The position numbers and the translations under genes are program-made. Shown here piece by piece: positions 34,790 through 46,800 of a stretch of 64,000 nt of DNA. Each line of letters begins with the position of its first letter. Position 1 is the stretch's first letter. The DNA comes from Aldrovandia affinis (lineage: Eukaryota; Chordata; Actinopteri; Notacanthiformes; Halosauridae), in contig JAINUG010000173.1 in the NCBI GenBank assembly GCA_029706075.1, forward strand, positions 868,001 through 932,000, written 5' to 3'. Below the pieces are notes generated by a model, which saw nothing but the letters and a program-made list of their open reading frames with translations, was not told the origin of the DNA and made no database searches.

Positions 34790-35764
34790 GGACTTGCACC
34801 TCATCTGTATGCTGGTGGCTGCTGTCAGTCCTGCTCACTGCCACTGTCAGTCCCGCTCTGATTACCTCCAGAGCAGGAGGAAAATCGATAGGAGGATTTT
34901 AAAAAAGGAAAACGGACAAATCTCGACTGACAGGGCTGTGTGTATTGTGGATCAGTCTTGAGCAATACAATATTCATGAATAAGTTGTTTTTCAAAAAGG
35001 ACATTTATTTCAGTGGAGTTTCATTTAAATATAAAAATGTTTGCTATTGTACATGAGCACCAGCAATATAACTGGAAAAGGAACACATTTTCTCCCACAT
35101 TGCTTGATTATACACTGCCTTTATCCTTGTTGTTTTGTGGTTATGTTTGTCACTGTGTACAATGAAAGCCTGATAAAGCAGTAAATAACCTCATTCCATC
35201 CTATATTATATCTGGCCAGTAGACAAAATAATGAAGCATGCAGCAAGTATCAAAAACACAGCCACCATGTGACGTGTCATCACAGCTGAAAGCCACTGCC
35301 ACCTAATGTAATGGTATAATTTTATTTTTATCATATACAGTATGATACATCCTATATGTATCTACATCAGTACAATATCACCACCATTACCACTACAGAT
35401 ACTGCTTCTGCAGTGTGATGACACTATATGATCATGTTTGCAAGTTAAAATTCCATAGGGAGCACTGCTGTCATGCCTGTGAGCAAAATATTTGAATTTC
35501 TTTGTGAATATTGAGTTGGATGGATTACATGCATGATTAAATATAACTAAGAATATGTGCTGGGCTCATTAGCGGAAGGTGAACCAACTGCAAGGTAAAG
35601 CTTTTAGGTAAAGCAGATAATGCGCATGTGCCTAGACTTTAAAATGTGCATGCGCATTATCTGTGCATGCACTATATTGTGACTAGTAGATGGCAGTGTT
35701 ATGACGCAAGTCATCAAGACGGAGAGTTTGCTTTTCCGTTATCGTGCTACCAGCTTTATTAAAA
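34790..35764. other. unassigned stretch with a perfect hairpin
   Basis: No gene found. A 15-bp perfect inverted repeat lies at 35,614-35,663. Confidence 0.4.
35614..35663. repeat. perfect 15-bp inverted repeat, 20-nt loop
   Basis: CAGATAATGCGCATG (35,614-35,628) is the exact complement of 35,649-35,663. Each arm contains ATGCGCAT, close to the palindromic GCGCATGCGC motif bound by NRF1. Function unknown. Confidence 0.7.
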
Positions 35765-36395
35765 AAGGTTAAATATGGTATTCCACAAGGCTCAGTGCTG
35801 GGACCATTACTGTTCTCATTATACTTGCTACCACTGGGTAATGTTATTTGTAAACATGGTGTGAATTTCCATTGCTATGCAGATGACACACAGCTGTACA
35901 TATCAATGAAACTCAATTAGAGGTTTGTATCTCTGATATAAAGAATTGGATGACAGTCAATTTCCTGCTTTTAAATTCAGATAAAACAGAGATGATGGTT
36001 TTGGGCCCCAAAAAATTAAGGAACAAGTTGGATCTACAGTTAAATGCAGGTGATTGCATAGTTACATCAAGTCAAATGGTTAAGAACCTTGGTTTTATTA
36101 TTGATCAGGACCTTACATTTGACATTCATATTAAAAACACTTCCAGAGTAGCTTTCTTTCACCTAAGAAACATAGCTAAAATTTGGCACATTCTGTCATT
36201 GGAGGATGCAAAAACCTTGATGCATGCTTTTGTCGCATCGAGGCTAGACTATTGTAATGCCTTATTATCCGGCTCCTCTAGTAGCTTTCTAAAGAGTCTT
36301 CAACTAGTACAGAATACAGCGTCACGTATTTTGACTAGATCCAAGCACATTACTGAGCACATTACTCCTGTGTTAGCATCACTACATCTACGTCT
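35765..36395 (+). mobile_element. L2/Rex1-like LINE fragment
   Basis: Encodes [18 protein letters not shown] at about 35,775, then a [13 protein letters not shown] catalytic motif, then after a frame change DKTEMMVLGPKKLRNKLDLQ, NLGFIIDQDLTFDIHIKNTS and SRLDYCNALLSGSSS, ending near HITPVLASLHL. This is the second half of the reverse transcriptase plus the thumb and connecting region. Truncated at both ends; the 36,400 boundary leads into LTR-element sequence. Confidence 0.8.
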
Positions 36396-36399
36396 TAAA

Positions 36400-37237
36400 A
36401 ATCCAGACCGAAACTCTGATCTACAGGATCAACTGGAAAGAGTGAGTGAGGAATTGGCCATTGTAAAATACTCAAGCACCCAGGTGGAGATCTTGCAGCC
36501 AGTGGAGCTGACAGGAGATGATGACCAGATGGGGGAATCGAAGTGGGTCCTCAGTCCCACTCAGCCGGCCTGACCTTGGAGGTGAACTGGAGGAACCGTA
36601 TGTGGAGGATGAACTGTGTTGGGACCACAGTGTTGAGGAGGGTCTCTTGATTATGGCTGAGGATGTGGTCCATCTCCGTCACTACAGTAAAAAAGACAGA
36701 GAAGAGTAATGGAGTTTAGAAATTCTCATCTGACGAGAAACGGGGAAACGGAACAGGCGGATGTTTAAATGGAATGACCATAGGAAAAGTTTATGGAAAG
36801 GGGATTTGAAGACAAATGTGGAAAAGAAATCCAAGAATGAAATGAACTGTGTGAGGAGCATGTTTTCCCTGGTTGCTGAACCTACCACCGGGAAGCAAAA
36901 TGGAAGTGGCAGAAGAGGACAAAGAGAGGACACCGGATCATGAAATGGCACAGAGTTAGCTGGAGAAGCCATGGGAGGCTGAGGGGTGATCATTCCAGCC
37001 ATGGAGTCCAGAGCCAGTACCTACATGTGGTTGGTTGGTGGCGGTCAAGGTGAGCAACTTGAGTCATTCTGTAACGACTGTCATATCCTTGAACAGGAGG
37101 TGAATGGAGACAAAGTAAAACAGACATTGGATCCAGGCGAAAAACTTCCTGAGGGGACCTGGAGATGGTGGCTCTCCTGGTTGCCGCTAGACAGGTGCCA
37201 CTCAGCCCTCCCGAGGTCAGAGCTGAAGAGGAGGGTG
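36400..37237 (+). mobile_element. LTR-element internal remnant before 3' LTR
   Basis: No conserved domain is recognised. This stretch runs directly into a purine-rich tract (GCTGAAGAGGAGGG, about 37,222-37,235) and then an LTR start, which is the layout of the 3' end of an LTR retroelement. A fossil; family known only through its LTR. Confidence 0.5.
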
Positions 37238-37395
37238 TGTGGCATCCCAGAAAATGGCTGCCTGCCCCTTTAATTCTTAGGAGTCACTGGAGGAAGAAAG
37301 ATTGCAGTTCCCAGCAGCCTGCAGTCCCACACCTGAACGAAATCAAGTGATTGGGACTACGGACAGCTGAAGGCCATTCGGAGGCTCTTGAGGTC
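37238..37395 (+). mobile_element. truncated 3' LTR, TGTGGC family
   Basis: Starts TGTGGCATCCCAGAAAATGG and matches the first 160 bases of the solo LTR at 31,318, including GATTGGGACTACGGACAGCT. The match then stops. A fossil fragment. Confidence 0.75.
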
Positions 37396-38255
37396 CGTGC
37401 TTAGCTCAGAGAAGCTTTGTGATTTTGGGGTCATCTGATATTTATCTCAATTTCATCAACTTAACACACACTTACTCCAAAGTGTTTGATATTTTTATTT
37501 GAAGGACAATCACAGCTACATTTATATGCCATCAATAGTTTGGTCAGTATCATATGCAGCTTGTAAATAGATCTACAAACACACAAGTTACAAAGAGTAC
37601 ATTTTTCTGCCGTCACAAAAGATGTGAAAGCACACACTAAACTATAGTGACGAATTGTTTTGCCAATATGAGTTTGTTCATCAAGGTCTTGGTTATGTAA
37701 GGATGTCAAAATAGTTTAGCACATCTGAGATCTAAATAGCTAAAAACCTTTATCCGAACTGGTCAAATTTATTTCAGGCTGTGGGAGGGCTATATGCTAA
37801 TCTCCTGAATATTCATGATCCACACCTGAGGGTTGTCCACACCTCGAAGATCTGTCAGATGGGCCATCTCTCTCTGAAAGGCCACCAGACAAAGACAAAA
37901 GCTATCAGAGTAAGCAATAGTCAGTGAGCCATGCAGAAGACAGAAAAAAAAAAAATCATTTTGGAAGATTTATTGAAAACATCACACAAACTATATACAA
38001 AAAAATCTAAATTAAAACATGGTGAAACAATCTGTTCTTTCACAGTCTTTGGTGCCACTTCACAAAACAGTTTATGGTCAACTGTAGACACAAGGGAACA
38101 TCACAAACCTTGCACTCCCATGGAGTGCACTGTGGTTTCCCCGACATCTTGCAGAGTACGCATTTCTTGCAACAGAAGCCAGTTAGCTAACATCCATAGT
38201 CTGTTTGGCAGTGGGCACAGGCACATGGTCAAAAGTAGCCTGTTTTCTGGGTACA
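37396..38255. other. unassigned stretch
   Basis: No gene or named element; AT-rich, with short frames lacking recognisable domains. Confidence 0.35.
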
Positions 38256-38320
38256 TTACAGTGAATAGGCCATTTTAAACAGGTGAGTTTTGAGGTGTGA
38301 TTTAAATTTTGTTATGGTGT
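38256..38320 (-). mobile_element. L2 LINE C-terminal scrap
   Basis: The minus strand encodes ITKFKSHLKTHLFKMAYSL and a stop, like the end of L2-type ORF2 proteins. It is cut by the LTR that follows. Confidence 0.5.
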
Positions 38321-38323
38321 CAG

Positions 38324-38829
38324 TGTCACGCTGTGTTGGTGGTGTGGAACCAGATGCAGGTGAGAGAGAAACCCAGAACGCGGAAATGCGTTTAAGATAT
38401 TTATTTATCTTTAAACGTCTGTAGGAAAATGAAAGCAAAATCCGTGTCTGCGAAGACACGGAAAGACATAAACAAAACAAACCAAAATAACCAATGATCA
38501 GGAACAAACAAAACAAGTAAAACGGTAAATCCAAAATGTATCCAAAAACTCGGAATAAACTAAAAACTGGGAATCTAAAAACAATAATCACACGAACAAA
38601 CAAGTTCTCGAGAGGCAAGAAACATTAATCACAATAGGTACTATCAAGCTAAACTAGATAATGTCCAAGTGTCGAAACAGAGAATGCCAGCTGGTTAAAT
38701 ATCCTCCCGTTAATTATTCAAAAATATTTCGCTCCTCTGTTCATACAGGCAAAACAAGGGGCCACGCCTTCAACCTGACCGGCTCTTATTTCAAGCGTAA
38801 CCAAGTAAGTACCTGGTAGTTTCGAAACA
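38324..38829 (-). mobile_element. probable solo LTR of a second family
   Basis: About 506 bp with ends TGTCACGC and CGAAACA on the plus strand. On the minus strand AATAAATATCTTAAACGC supplies a poly(A) signal and GATATTTAACCAGC a TATA-like element. The flanks GTCAG and GTGAC do not match well, so boundaries are tentative. Fossil. Confidence 0.45.
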
Positions 38830-39337
38830 GTGACTTATGAGTCAGATTCATAGAGACAATAAAGTGGGGGCTATAACTGAAAGATAAATATATAATTAGG
38901 AATTAAGAAATTGTATGAAGAGCTAGAACTTCCTACATCCCTAATTATAACGCTATATAAGCATACATGGGGGCGAAAGCTGGAAAAATGGGAAAGAAGA
39001 AGGGTACTACAGAGAGAGGGGTGTTCACGCCTGCGGAGGTGATATCAAAACGTCACCCCGAACACAGAGAACAATGGCCAAGCGAGGGCACCTTTGACCT
39101 TGCCAGTTGTGAGGAGGGGGAGATTATTATAAAACACCACAAACCCAATGATACAAGTGACAAACGCATAGGCAAAAAGACAAAGTACCAGGAGGTGATA
39201 CAGGGGTTTAAACAAGAAGGACACCAGTATAGGGAGTCAGTTAAGACAATACAGAGCACAAGGAGGGGGAGATGACAGAGGGGAGCACCCCAACAAAATG
39301 GAGGAAGAGGCCAAGACAGTCAGTCAAGACAAGTGCA

Positions 39338-40100
39338 GCTGTCACACCAATTGTTGTCCGGGCTCATATTGCCAATATGAGCCCGGGGTGATGTAATCCG
39401 GGTGAATATCAGTCCGGGTGATGTAATCGGGTGATGTCATCGGAATTTTGGACTGTAGTTGCTATGCCAACATGACGAGCTCGCATTCCTGAGTGAGAAA
39501 ACCCAGAAGAATGTGTCCGGGTGACATCATTTAGCTACGAATAAGCTGTACAGCTAAATTAGCTGCCTTGCTACGAACATAATATATGAAATATAATATA
39601 TAATTATATTATAATTATATAGCCAGCTAGCTACGAATATAACAATATGCATTGTCTGTTCAGCTGTATAGTTAAGTTAGCTGGCTAGCTACGAATAACA
39701 ATTGCTTGTTCAGCTGTAACACTAGCTAGCTGGCTAGCTAGAAGGTGGCTAGCTACGAATAACAATTGCTTGTTCAACTGTAACACTAGCTAGCTGGCTA
39801 GTTAGAAGGTGGCTAGCTAGCTAGTTTTACAGCTGAGCAAGCAATTGTTATTCGTAGCTAACCAGCTAGCTAGTGTTACAGCTGAACAAGCAATTGTTAT
39901 TCGTAGCTAGCCACCTTATTATGTTCGTAGCAAGGGTTCTGGGTTTTCTCACTCAGGAATGTGAGCTCGTCATGTTGGCATAGCAACTACAGTCCAAAAT
40001 TCCGATGACATCACCCGATTACATCACCCGGACTGATATTCACCCGGATTACATCACCCCGGGCTCATATTGGCACCCGGACAACAATTGGTGTGACAGC
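39338..40100. mobile_element. 763-bp palindromic foldback element inside retrovirus
   Basis: Starts GCTGTCACACCAATTGTTGT and ends with its complement. The arms match almost perfectly for about 175 bases, with a short extra inverted motif near the left end, and then continue as inverted TTAGCTAG-rich subrepeats containing TTGCTACGAACATAAT and CAATTGCTTGTTCAGCTGTA. The centre is near 39,830. No coding sequence. It lies between the gag-like start and the protease part of the retrovirus. Immediate flanks (GTGCA, CTAGA) show no duplication. The subrepeat matches the 122-bp unit of the 51.4-54.1-kb transposon. Confidence 0.85.
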
Positions 40101-40759
40101 CTAGAAACAAAGTGTGTTGGGGATGCAATCAGGTTGGGCATATTAGAAGTAGCTGTCCAACAAACCCATGGGAAGATCTTGCGGCACCTACCCCATGGAT
40201 AGAACCAGCAGCAGATGGTTAGAACTAGGGGTCCCCAGAGAGGCCAGAGGGGGAAACAATGTTACCAATTGTCTCAATGCAGTCACAAGAAGAACCCATA
40301 ATACCAGTGATCATCAATCAAAGAGAATATCCATTTATGGTGGACACTGGCACCACCTATTCTTGCATTGGGAAAGCAGGAACCGGCCTCCCCCTCTCGA
40401 ACTCATCAGTTAAAACTCTAGGCTTCTCAGGGAAACCGCTAGTGATTCCACTTAACACACCCGGTCCCAATGCGAATTGCTGATAGAACTATTATTGCAC
40501 CACTGCTGTACTCTACTGACACGCCAGTTAATTTACTAGGTAGAGACATTTTATGCCCTCTAGGGGCTAACATTGTATGTACACAGAATGGTATTTATGT
40601 AGATGTCCCCAGCAGCGCATCAGGCAGAATGATGCCTATACAGACTCAGCAAGAAGGGCTCATACAGCCCATGGCGTATTGGCTGCGTCTCGACCCTCAT
40701 TGGGCCTCCAAATCTATGCTACAGGAACAATGGAAAAGATGGGAACCATGGGTACAAAC

Positions 40760-41040
40760 CCAGTTTGAGGTAGCCACAGAACCTGAATTGGCATTACACT
40801 GCACCCTCATGTATGACGAACACCACGCCCACAAAGACTATGAAGCATGTTGGGATGACACTATCAACTGGCACCGTTATCCAATTGTGGGCCAAGACAT
40901 TTATATTGGTCCACAGGGGGCAGCGGCTGCAGTAACACTGCCGCCATCCCTAAACCAATGGTTCCAGGTTCAGGACTCAACACCACATGTGACATTGTTA
41001 ATAGCAGAAGGTAGAGAGTCGCACGAGTTGGGCCCAATGG
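40760..41040 (+). other. 2H phosphoesterase-like block in the retroviral pol region
   Basis: Between protease and reverse transcriptase lie two H-x-[T]-x motifs: ALHCTLMYDE and, 63 residues later, TPHVTLLIAEG. The second is followed by ELGPMVKTAL. Paired motifs of this kind are the active-site signature of the 2H phosphoesterase superfamily (LigT, AKAP7, viral 2',5'-phosphodiesterases). The spacing is shorter than the roughly 80 residues I recall for the viral enzymes. Seen: the motifs. Inferred: fold and any activity. Part of a fossil element. Confidence 0.5.
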
Positions 41041-41299
41041 TTAAAACAGCCTTACAGGTGCAGGAAAGGCTACCCACAAGAAACAGGTACCTTCACATTT
41101 CTTCAGATAGACGGTTTATCAGGATTTCTGGAAAAACATATGACAAGGGTTTAGCAGAGAGGGTCCTGTTAGATGAGAGATGGCCTGCACAGATGCCCCT
41201 TATGCCAGAGCAGGAAACACTGCTGCAGCAGGTACCACAGACTGTATGGTCTAAACACAAGACAGATGTAGGCTATGTCAGGTCAGCACAGCCGGTGCA

Positions 41300-42020
41300 G
41301 ATTGAGCTGAAACACGGGGTCAGACTGCCCTATCAGAGGCAGTATCCCCTCAAGCAGCAGGCAGTGGAAGGAATCAGGCCTACAATTAATGGCCTGCTAC
41401 AAGCTGGAGTCTTGATAAAAACTGAAAGTCCATGCAACACTCCAATTTGCCCAATTAAGAAGCCACATTCAGATGATTATCGCTTGGTACATGACTTAAG
41501 AGCTGTCAATCTAATAGTGGAGGCGGAGGTACCTGTAGTCCCAGACCCACATATGTTGCTATCTAATATACCTCCAAACACACAATGGTACACAGTGATT
41601 GATTTATGTTCGGCCTTTTTCAGGGTACCATTACATCCGGACTCACAGTACCTCTTTGCATTCACTTATCAAGGTCAACAATATACATACACACGGCTGC
41701 CACAGGGTTATTGTGAAAGTCCCTCAGTGTTCAATAGGGTGTTAGCGCAAGACTTGCAACATTTAGATATATCAAGCACTCTGATTCAGTATGTGGATGA
41801 CCTGCTGATCTGCAGCCCCACTAAAGAACAGTGTGAACAGGACTCAGTTGCCGTGATGGCGGCTTTGGCGACAAGAGGTCACAAGGTTAGTAAAGACAAG
41901 TTACAGTTTTGTCAACAGACAGTTGAAAACCTAGGTAGGCAGCTGAGTGGTGACAAAAGGCTAATTGCCCCATCACATGTGAAAGCCATCACCAAGGCAC
42001 CTAAGCCCCAGACAGTTGGC
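41300..42020 (+). other. reverse transcriptase domain of the fossil retrovirus
   Basis: Recognised by YPLKQQAVEGIRPTINGLLQ and AGVLIKTESPCNTPICPIKK (fingers), WYTVIDLCSAFFRVPLH (first catalytic Asp), FTYQGQQYTYTRLPQGYCES, and QYVDDLLICSPT (catalytic Asp pair), with FLGMAGY beyond. Retroviral rather than LINE-type order. Confidence 0.92.
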
Positions 42021-43269
42021 CAAATGCTTTCATTTCTGGGAATGGCAGGGTATAGCAGGCCATGGATTTGTGACTATGCAGTCACATCACTTCGCCACTA
42101 CGAGCGTTGATTAAAGCAGCAGGGCAGGGTAATAGTGTAACTGAATTATTATGGAATACTGAAGCAGATGAGGCTTTCCTAACCTTAAAACATTAGTTGC
42201 AAACTGCTCCAGCACTTGGAAATCCAGACTATAGTAAGCCATTCCATTTGTATGTGGCTGAATGGTCAGGTTTTGCCAGTGCAGTCCTGATGCAAGACAC
42301 ATCCGCAGGAAAACAACCCCTCACTTACTATAGCACAAAATTAGATGCTGTGGAGCAAGGACTGCCACCGTGCTACCAAGGGTTAGCCGCAGCCACATTT
42401 GCTTACCAAAAGGCCTCTACTTTGACAATGGGGCATTCAGTGATGCTATATACATCTCACCAATTGCATGCGTTACTAACTAGTCCGCGCTTTGTCCTAA
42501 CACAGGCAAGGAAGACTGGTTACGAAGTTATCTTATCTGCGCCAGACATCACTATCAAGAGGTGCACAACCATTAACCCTGCAACTCGAATGGTTTTGCC
42601 AACTGAAGGTACTCCCCATGAATGTGTTCAGGCCACTGAGACATTTCTGAAAGCTCGAGAGGATTTGTACAACCACTCTATCGTAGCTGATCTTACGTTG
42701 TTTGTAGATGGTTTGTGCTTTAGGGATGAGAGAGGAAATCATGCTGGGTACGGGGTAGTACAGTTAAACAACGACGGCACGTCCTTTGCTGAAGCACGAG
42801 CTGTGAATGTTGAGCAGCCGTGTTCTGCTCAGTTAGCAGAAATCAGAGCCTTAACAGCTGCATGCCATTTAGCAAAGGGAAAACGGGTCAACATCTACAC
42901 AGACTCAGCATATGCTTATGGTGTGTGTCATGTTTATGGTACTATCTGGAAGCAAAGAGGCTTCCGCAGGGCTGATGGTACTCCAGTCACACACGGAGAA
43001 GTAATTTCAGAATTGTTAGAGTCCATGAAACTACCTGTAGCAGTAGCGATTATAAAGTGCCCAGCACATCAGAAGACAAATACCTTGGTGGCTGAAGGAA
43101 ACAACCTGGCAGATGAAGCAGCACGCCAGGCTGCTCTAGGGCATTGTATAATGGGACCAGTAGGTTTGGCAGAAGAACCTAACCCTAAAGGTGACCTTCA
43201 CTCTCTTATTGAAGCGCAGAAGAAGGCAAGTGAATATGAAAAAAGCGTTTGGTTAAGACGGGGGGCTAT

Positions 43270-44300
43270 ACAGACAGAAACTGGTCCTCTTGAGGGGTTA
43301 TGGAGAGGTCCAGCAGGACATTTTGTAGCGCCTACATCACTAGTTCACACCTTGATTAAGGATGCGCATGGTCAAGACCATTGCGCAAGGGGGGAAGTCA
43401 TTAGGCGCATTAAATATGCATGGTGGTGCCATATTTAACCGCTACGGTAGACAAAGCGCTGAATGACTGTGAAGTCTGCGCGAATTACAACATCAGAAAA
43501 GCTTTTTCAGCACCAACTGGGCACGTCCCACCTCCTGATGGACTTTTTAGACACATTTTAATAGATTATGTAGATATGCTTAAGCGGGTCCAAAATAAAA
43601 GATACATGCTAGTGGTGGTGGACAGATTCAGTAGATGGGTAGAGGCAACAGCCACGAGCCATCCGGATGCCCAGTCAGTGGTAAAGTTTCTATGTAAAGA
43701 AGTGTTCCCCAGGTTTGGGATTCCAGACAAAATCAATTCAGATAATGGGGTACATTTTGTGGCCGAATTGGTGAAAAAGACAACTAAAATGTTGGGGATT
43801 AAACAGAGATTTGGGTGTGTGTACCATCCGCAGTCCCAAGGACTAGTGGAAAAAGCTAATGGCCCTCTTAAAGCAAAGATAGCCAAAATATGCGCTGCTG
43901 GAAATATCAATTGGATAGATTCGATGCCATTAGCGTTAATGAACATGAGAATGCAAACCAACAGAACCACGCATCTAACCCTGCATGAGATGCTAACTGG
44001 AAGGTCCATGCTGGTGCCGTACTTCCGGGGTCCGTATAATGGACCCCCGCTTGAGCAACTTGAAATGGAGTTGTCAAGCTATGTACAGCATCTAACTTCA
44101 ATACACGAAGCCATCTTTCACCAGGTGAAAGGAGCTACAACAGGAAGAAACAGCGACATTCCAGAAGACCTCCATACCATACGTCCAGGAGAGTGGGTGT
44201 ACACTAAGACGTTCAAGAGAATGTGGAACAATCCAGATGCGACGGGTTGTTTAAGGTGGTTTTGACAACTCCCACTGCACTCAAGGTTGAAGGTAAACCA
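43270..44300 (+). other. integrase region of the fossil retrovirus
   Basis: A His/His-Cys/Cys zinc-binding part (HTLIKDAHGQDH; CEVCANYN) precedes the catalytic core, with HILIDYVDM, INSDNGVHF and QGLVEKANGPLK. A C-terminal part with PGEWVYTKTF and a TTPTAL.VEG-like GPY/F region follows, as in class I retroviruses. Confidence 0.88.
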
Positions 44301-44817
44301 CTGTGTGGTTCCACCTTAGTCACTGCAGCAGGGCAAGGGAACCAGGGCGTACACAGAGTGAGGTCAGAGATAATTTGTGGGAGGTAGGAGCTGAAGGACA
44401 AGCAGTGAGAGAGGAGGAGGAAGAAGCACTTTCAGAGCATGGAGAGGATGAGGAACCAGGGGAGACGTAGAGACAAATGGAGTAAGGAGAGTGGGATATG
44501 GGGTAGTGTTAATATTAGTAATAGGGATACTGATGGGGGACTCATGCCCAACTAGGGACACCTAGAGAACATGCAAAGAGGGTAACGCCAAAGCTAGAAG
44601 CTTACCTTAGCAAACAGCTAAACCGGGGAGGAACTCAGGCTTTACGACCACAGTCAAGGGCTCAAGTCCCGCCACAGCTGGAGGCTCGTGCCCCGGTGGT
44701 CACCAAGGAGGTTCGCGTCTCGGTGAGTACTGAGGAGGCTTATGCCTCAGAGAGTATGGACATCGACCTCCTGACAGCCAGTATTATGAACATGGAGCCA
44801 GAGACTGCAGGACACAC

Positions 44818-45390
44818 TGTGGTGTCCCCAGGGGTTGGGCGACACTCATGGACCTTGCAGAGGGCGTAGGCAAGTTTAAGAACACGGAGGAGGCAGTATT
44901 CAAAAACAAAATGATAATTTCTTAAACTAATACTTATAAACACAAAACAAAGGGTGGGGTCTTCAGGGGAATACAAACACATAAAGTCCACAAATCCTTA
45001 TCTCGTTGTCAATGTCCAAAATCCAATCCAAAATCCAGGTCAGTTCCTCAGGCAGTCCACAAGTCGGTACACAAAGGGGGGTCCTCAATCAATCCGGTCA
45101 AAACACAAAAACAATCCAAATCACACACTCAAACTCTCTTTCTCAATCCCGGCTGGTCAAACGACGTCACGGTTCTTTCTCCTTTCCAAACACGTACCTA
45201 CTCCTCTCTATCTGTGTCTCAGGATCAGCTCTTTAAATAGGCCTTGAAATGGCCTTCAGCTGGCCGTTAGCTCCATTGCCTTCACTCCGTTCAGGTGTGA
45301 CTGTGGCCTGCTGGGAAATGTAGTGTTTTGGGCTGCCATGTGTTGGAGGCCAGGCAGCCATTTTCTTGTGCAGCCCCTTAGGCTGCCACA
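44818..45390 (-). mobile_element. solo LTR nested in retrovirus, TGTGGC family
   Basis: A 573-bp minus-strand copy of the 31,318 LTR family: its complement starts TGTGGCAGCCTAAGGGGCTG and ends GTCGCCCAACCCCTGGGGAC followed by ACCACA. ACAC lies on both sides (44,814-44,817 and 45,391-45,394), a 4-bp duplication that reads GTGT in the orientation of the LTR. It inserted between the integrase and envelope-like parts of the older retrovirus. Fossil. Confidence 0.88.
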
Positions 45391-45399
45391 ACACGTTGC

Positions 45400-46800
45400 A
45401 TAAGAAGGGTAATATGTTTTATCGATGGTTGGAATATTCCGCGAGACAGGTGACTCGGGAGACGTGCATAACATGCTACAATTATGGCCCGCAGAGAACG
45501 CCCCATATAAGACCATTACCATATACGCAGACGGAATGTACGGGAGGTCGAGGGTGTTACCTACAATGCATATTGTACTATATGGCGAAGGGAGAAAAGC
45601 ATCTAGAATTGTGGGATGGGGAGAAGCCTAAAAATGCCAAACTCGATCAGCCATTGAGTCAGCCACTGAATTGCACTAGCAAGAGGGATGGGTATGTCTA
45701 CACATACAAAGGACAGACACTTATTGAAACAAGCAAATGTCAGGACGCACTTATTGCGGTAGACGAAGTGAATGCTAAGGTGACTCCGATGGTTGTGGTA
45801 CCTGACAACATTGAATTCCCGTTATGCGTGGCACGAGATAAAAAGCTGGAAAGCCAGAGGTGGAACAATGAGACAATAGGGCTGTATCTGCGTCACTATG
45901 GGAGCAAGGACGAACCGCCACAAGTTAATTGTACTAAACGGGATGGTGCGGGTCGCTGCCTAGCGTATTCTACCACCGATGATGCACCAATTAAATGCCG
46001 GGAAGTAGTTGATAACTTCAAAGACGACTATAAGTGTGATTGATAATGGAACAGAATTAAAGTTTAAGTTTACTGTGCCAGACTTCTCTGAAGGCACATA
46101 TCCTTTAGCTGACGTATATTGGTACTGTGGCAAATAAAAGGCACACAAGTGAAAGCAACACTAGAAGCGAACTGGACAGGAATATGTGCGCCAGTTGCTG
46201 ACTGGACGAGTGACGGTTGTTGAATTAACGCCACCCGACCGTCCAAAATGGCAGAGGCGAGAATGGAAAGAACAGGAGGAAATACAGATAAGTTATCTAG
46301 GTAGCCCAATCAATATTCCACCAGACCAATGGGTAAAGTTGCCACCAATACTTTAACAATATTGCTCCCTTGGCTCCAGATTAAAATAAATGCAGAGTGG
46401 GTGCCTAATTCCTTTTATCCAATCTGTAATGAAAAACATGTTAGCAACTGTGAGTGGACAATTTCCGGTTACATTGGGCCCATTAGGGGATGTTGATGAC
46501 GCAGGCAATGAGAAGGAGCAGATTACGCCTATGGCCCCTGACTCTTCTGTTGAATGGAATGAACCAATACATAAAATGGTACTCGGTGAAAGGGGGGTGG
46601 GGTGTTTCACTGTACTTGTCATCCAAGTAGGACCCAATGAGTATCGAGATGAGGAAGGAAAACAGGTGAATGCCAAAGGTGGTCCACTGGATTGTCCGCT
46701 CGGGAATCCCCTCTGCGAATACGGTGTGAGAGGAGGTGCAGGCTGGAAATGCTGGAATCACCATCACCAGGCTTCGCAGTTGGTGTTGGATCCATGACTC
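45400..46800 (+). other. envelope-like region of the fossil retrovirus
   Basis: A cysteine-rich stretch with potential N-glycosylation motifs (NCTS, NNET, NCTK) and FYRWLEYSARQVTRETC sits where the envelope gene should be. No transmembrane subunit or fusion peptide was clearly recognised, so assignment is mainly by position. Disrupted. Confidence 0.5.

Noticed and set aside
34527-34902. Gly/Trp-rich repetitive frames
   Set aside because: They follow the 32-bp minisatellite in several frames, so they do not indicate a repeat protein.
36761-36943. Basic Lys/Arg-rich frame as a host gene
   Set aside because: It lies in the internal part of an LTR element just ahead of its purine tract and LTR start.
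38868-38885. TGGGGGCT as a retroviral primer-binding site
   Set aside because: Only 8 bases match the proline-tRNA type site, and no LTR matching the 3' LTR ends just upstream, so it is too weak to call.
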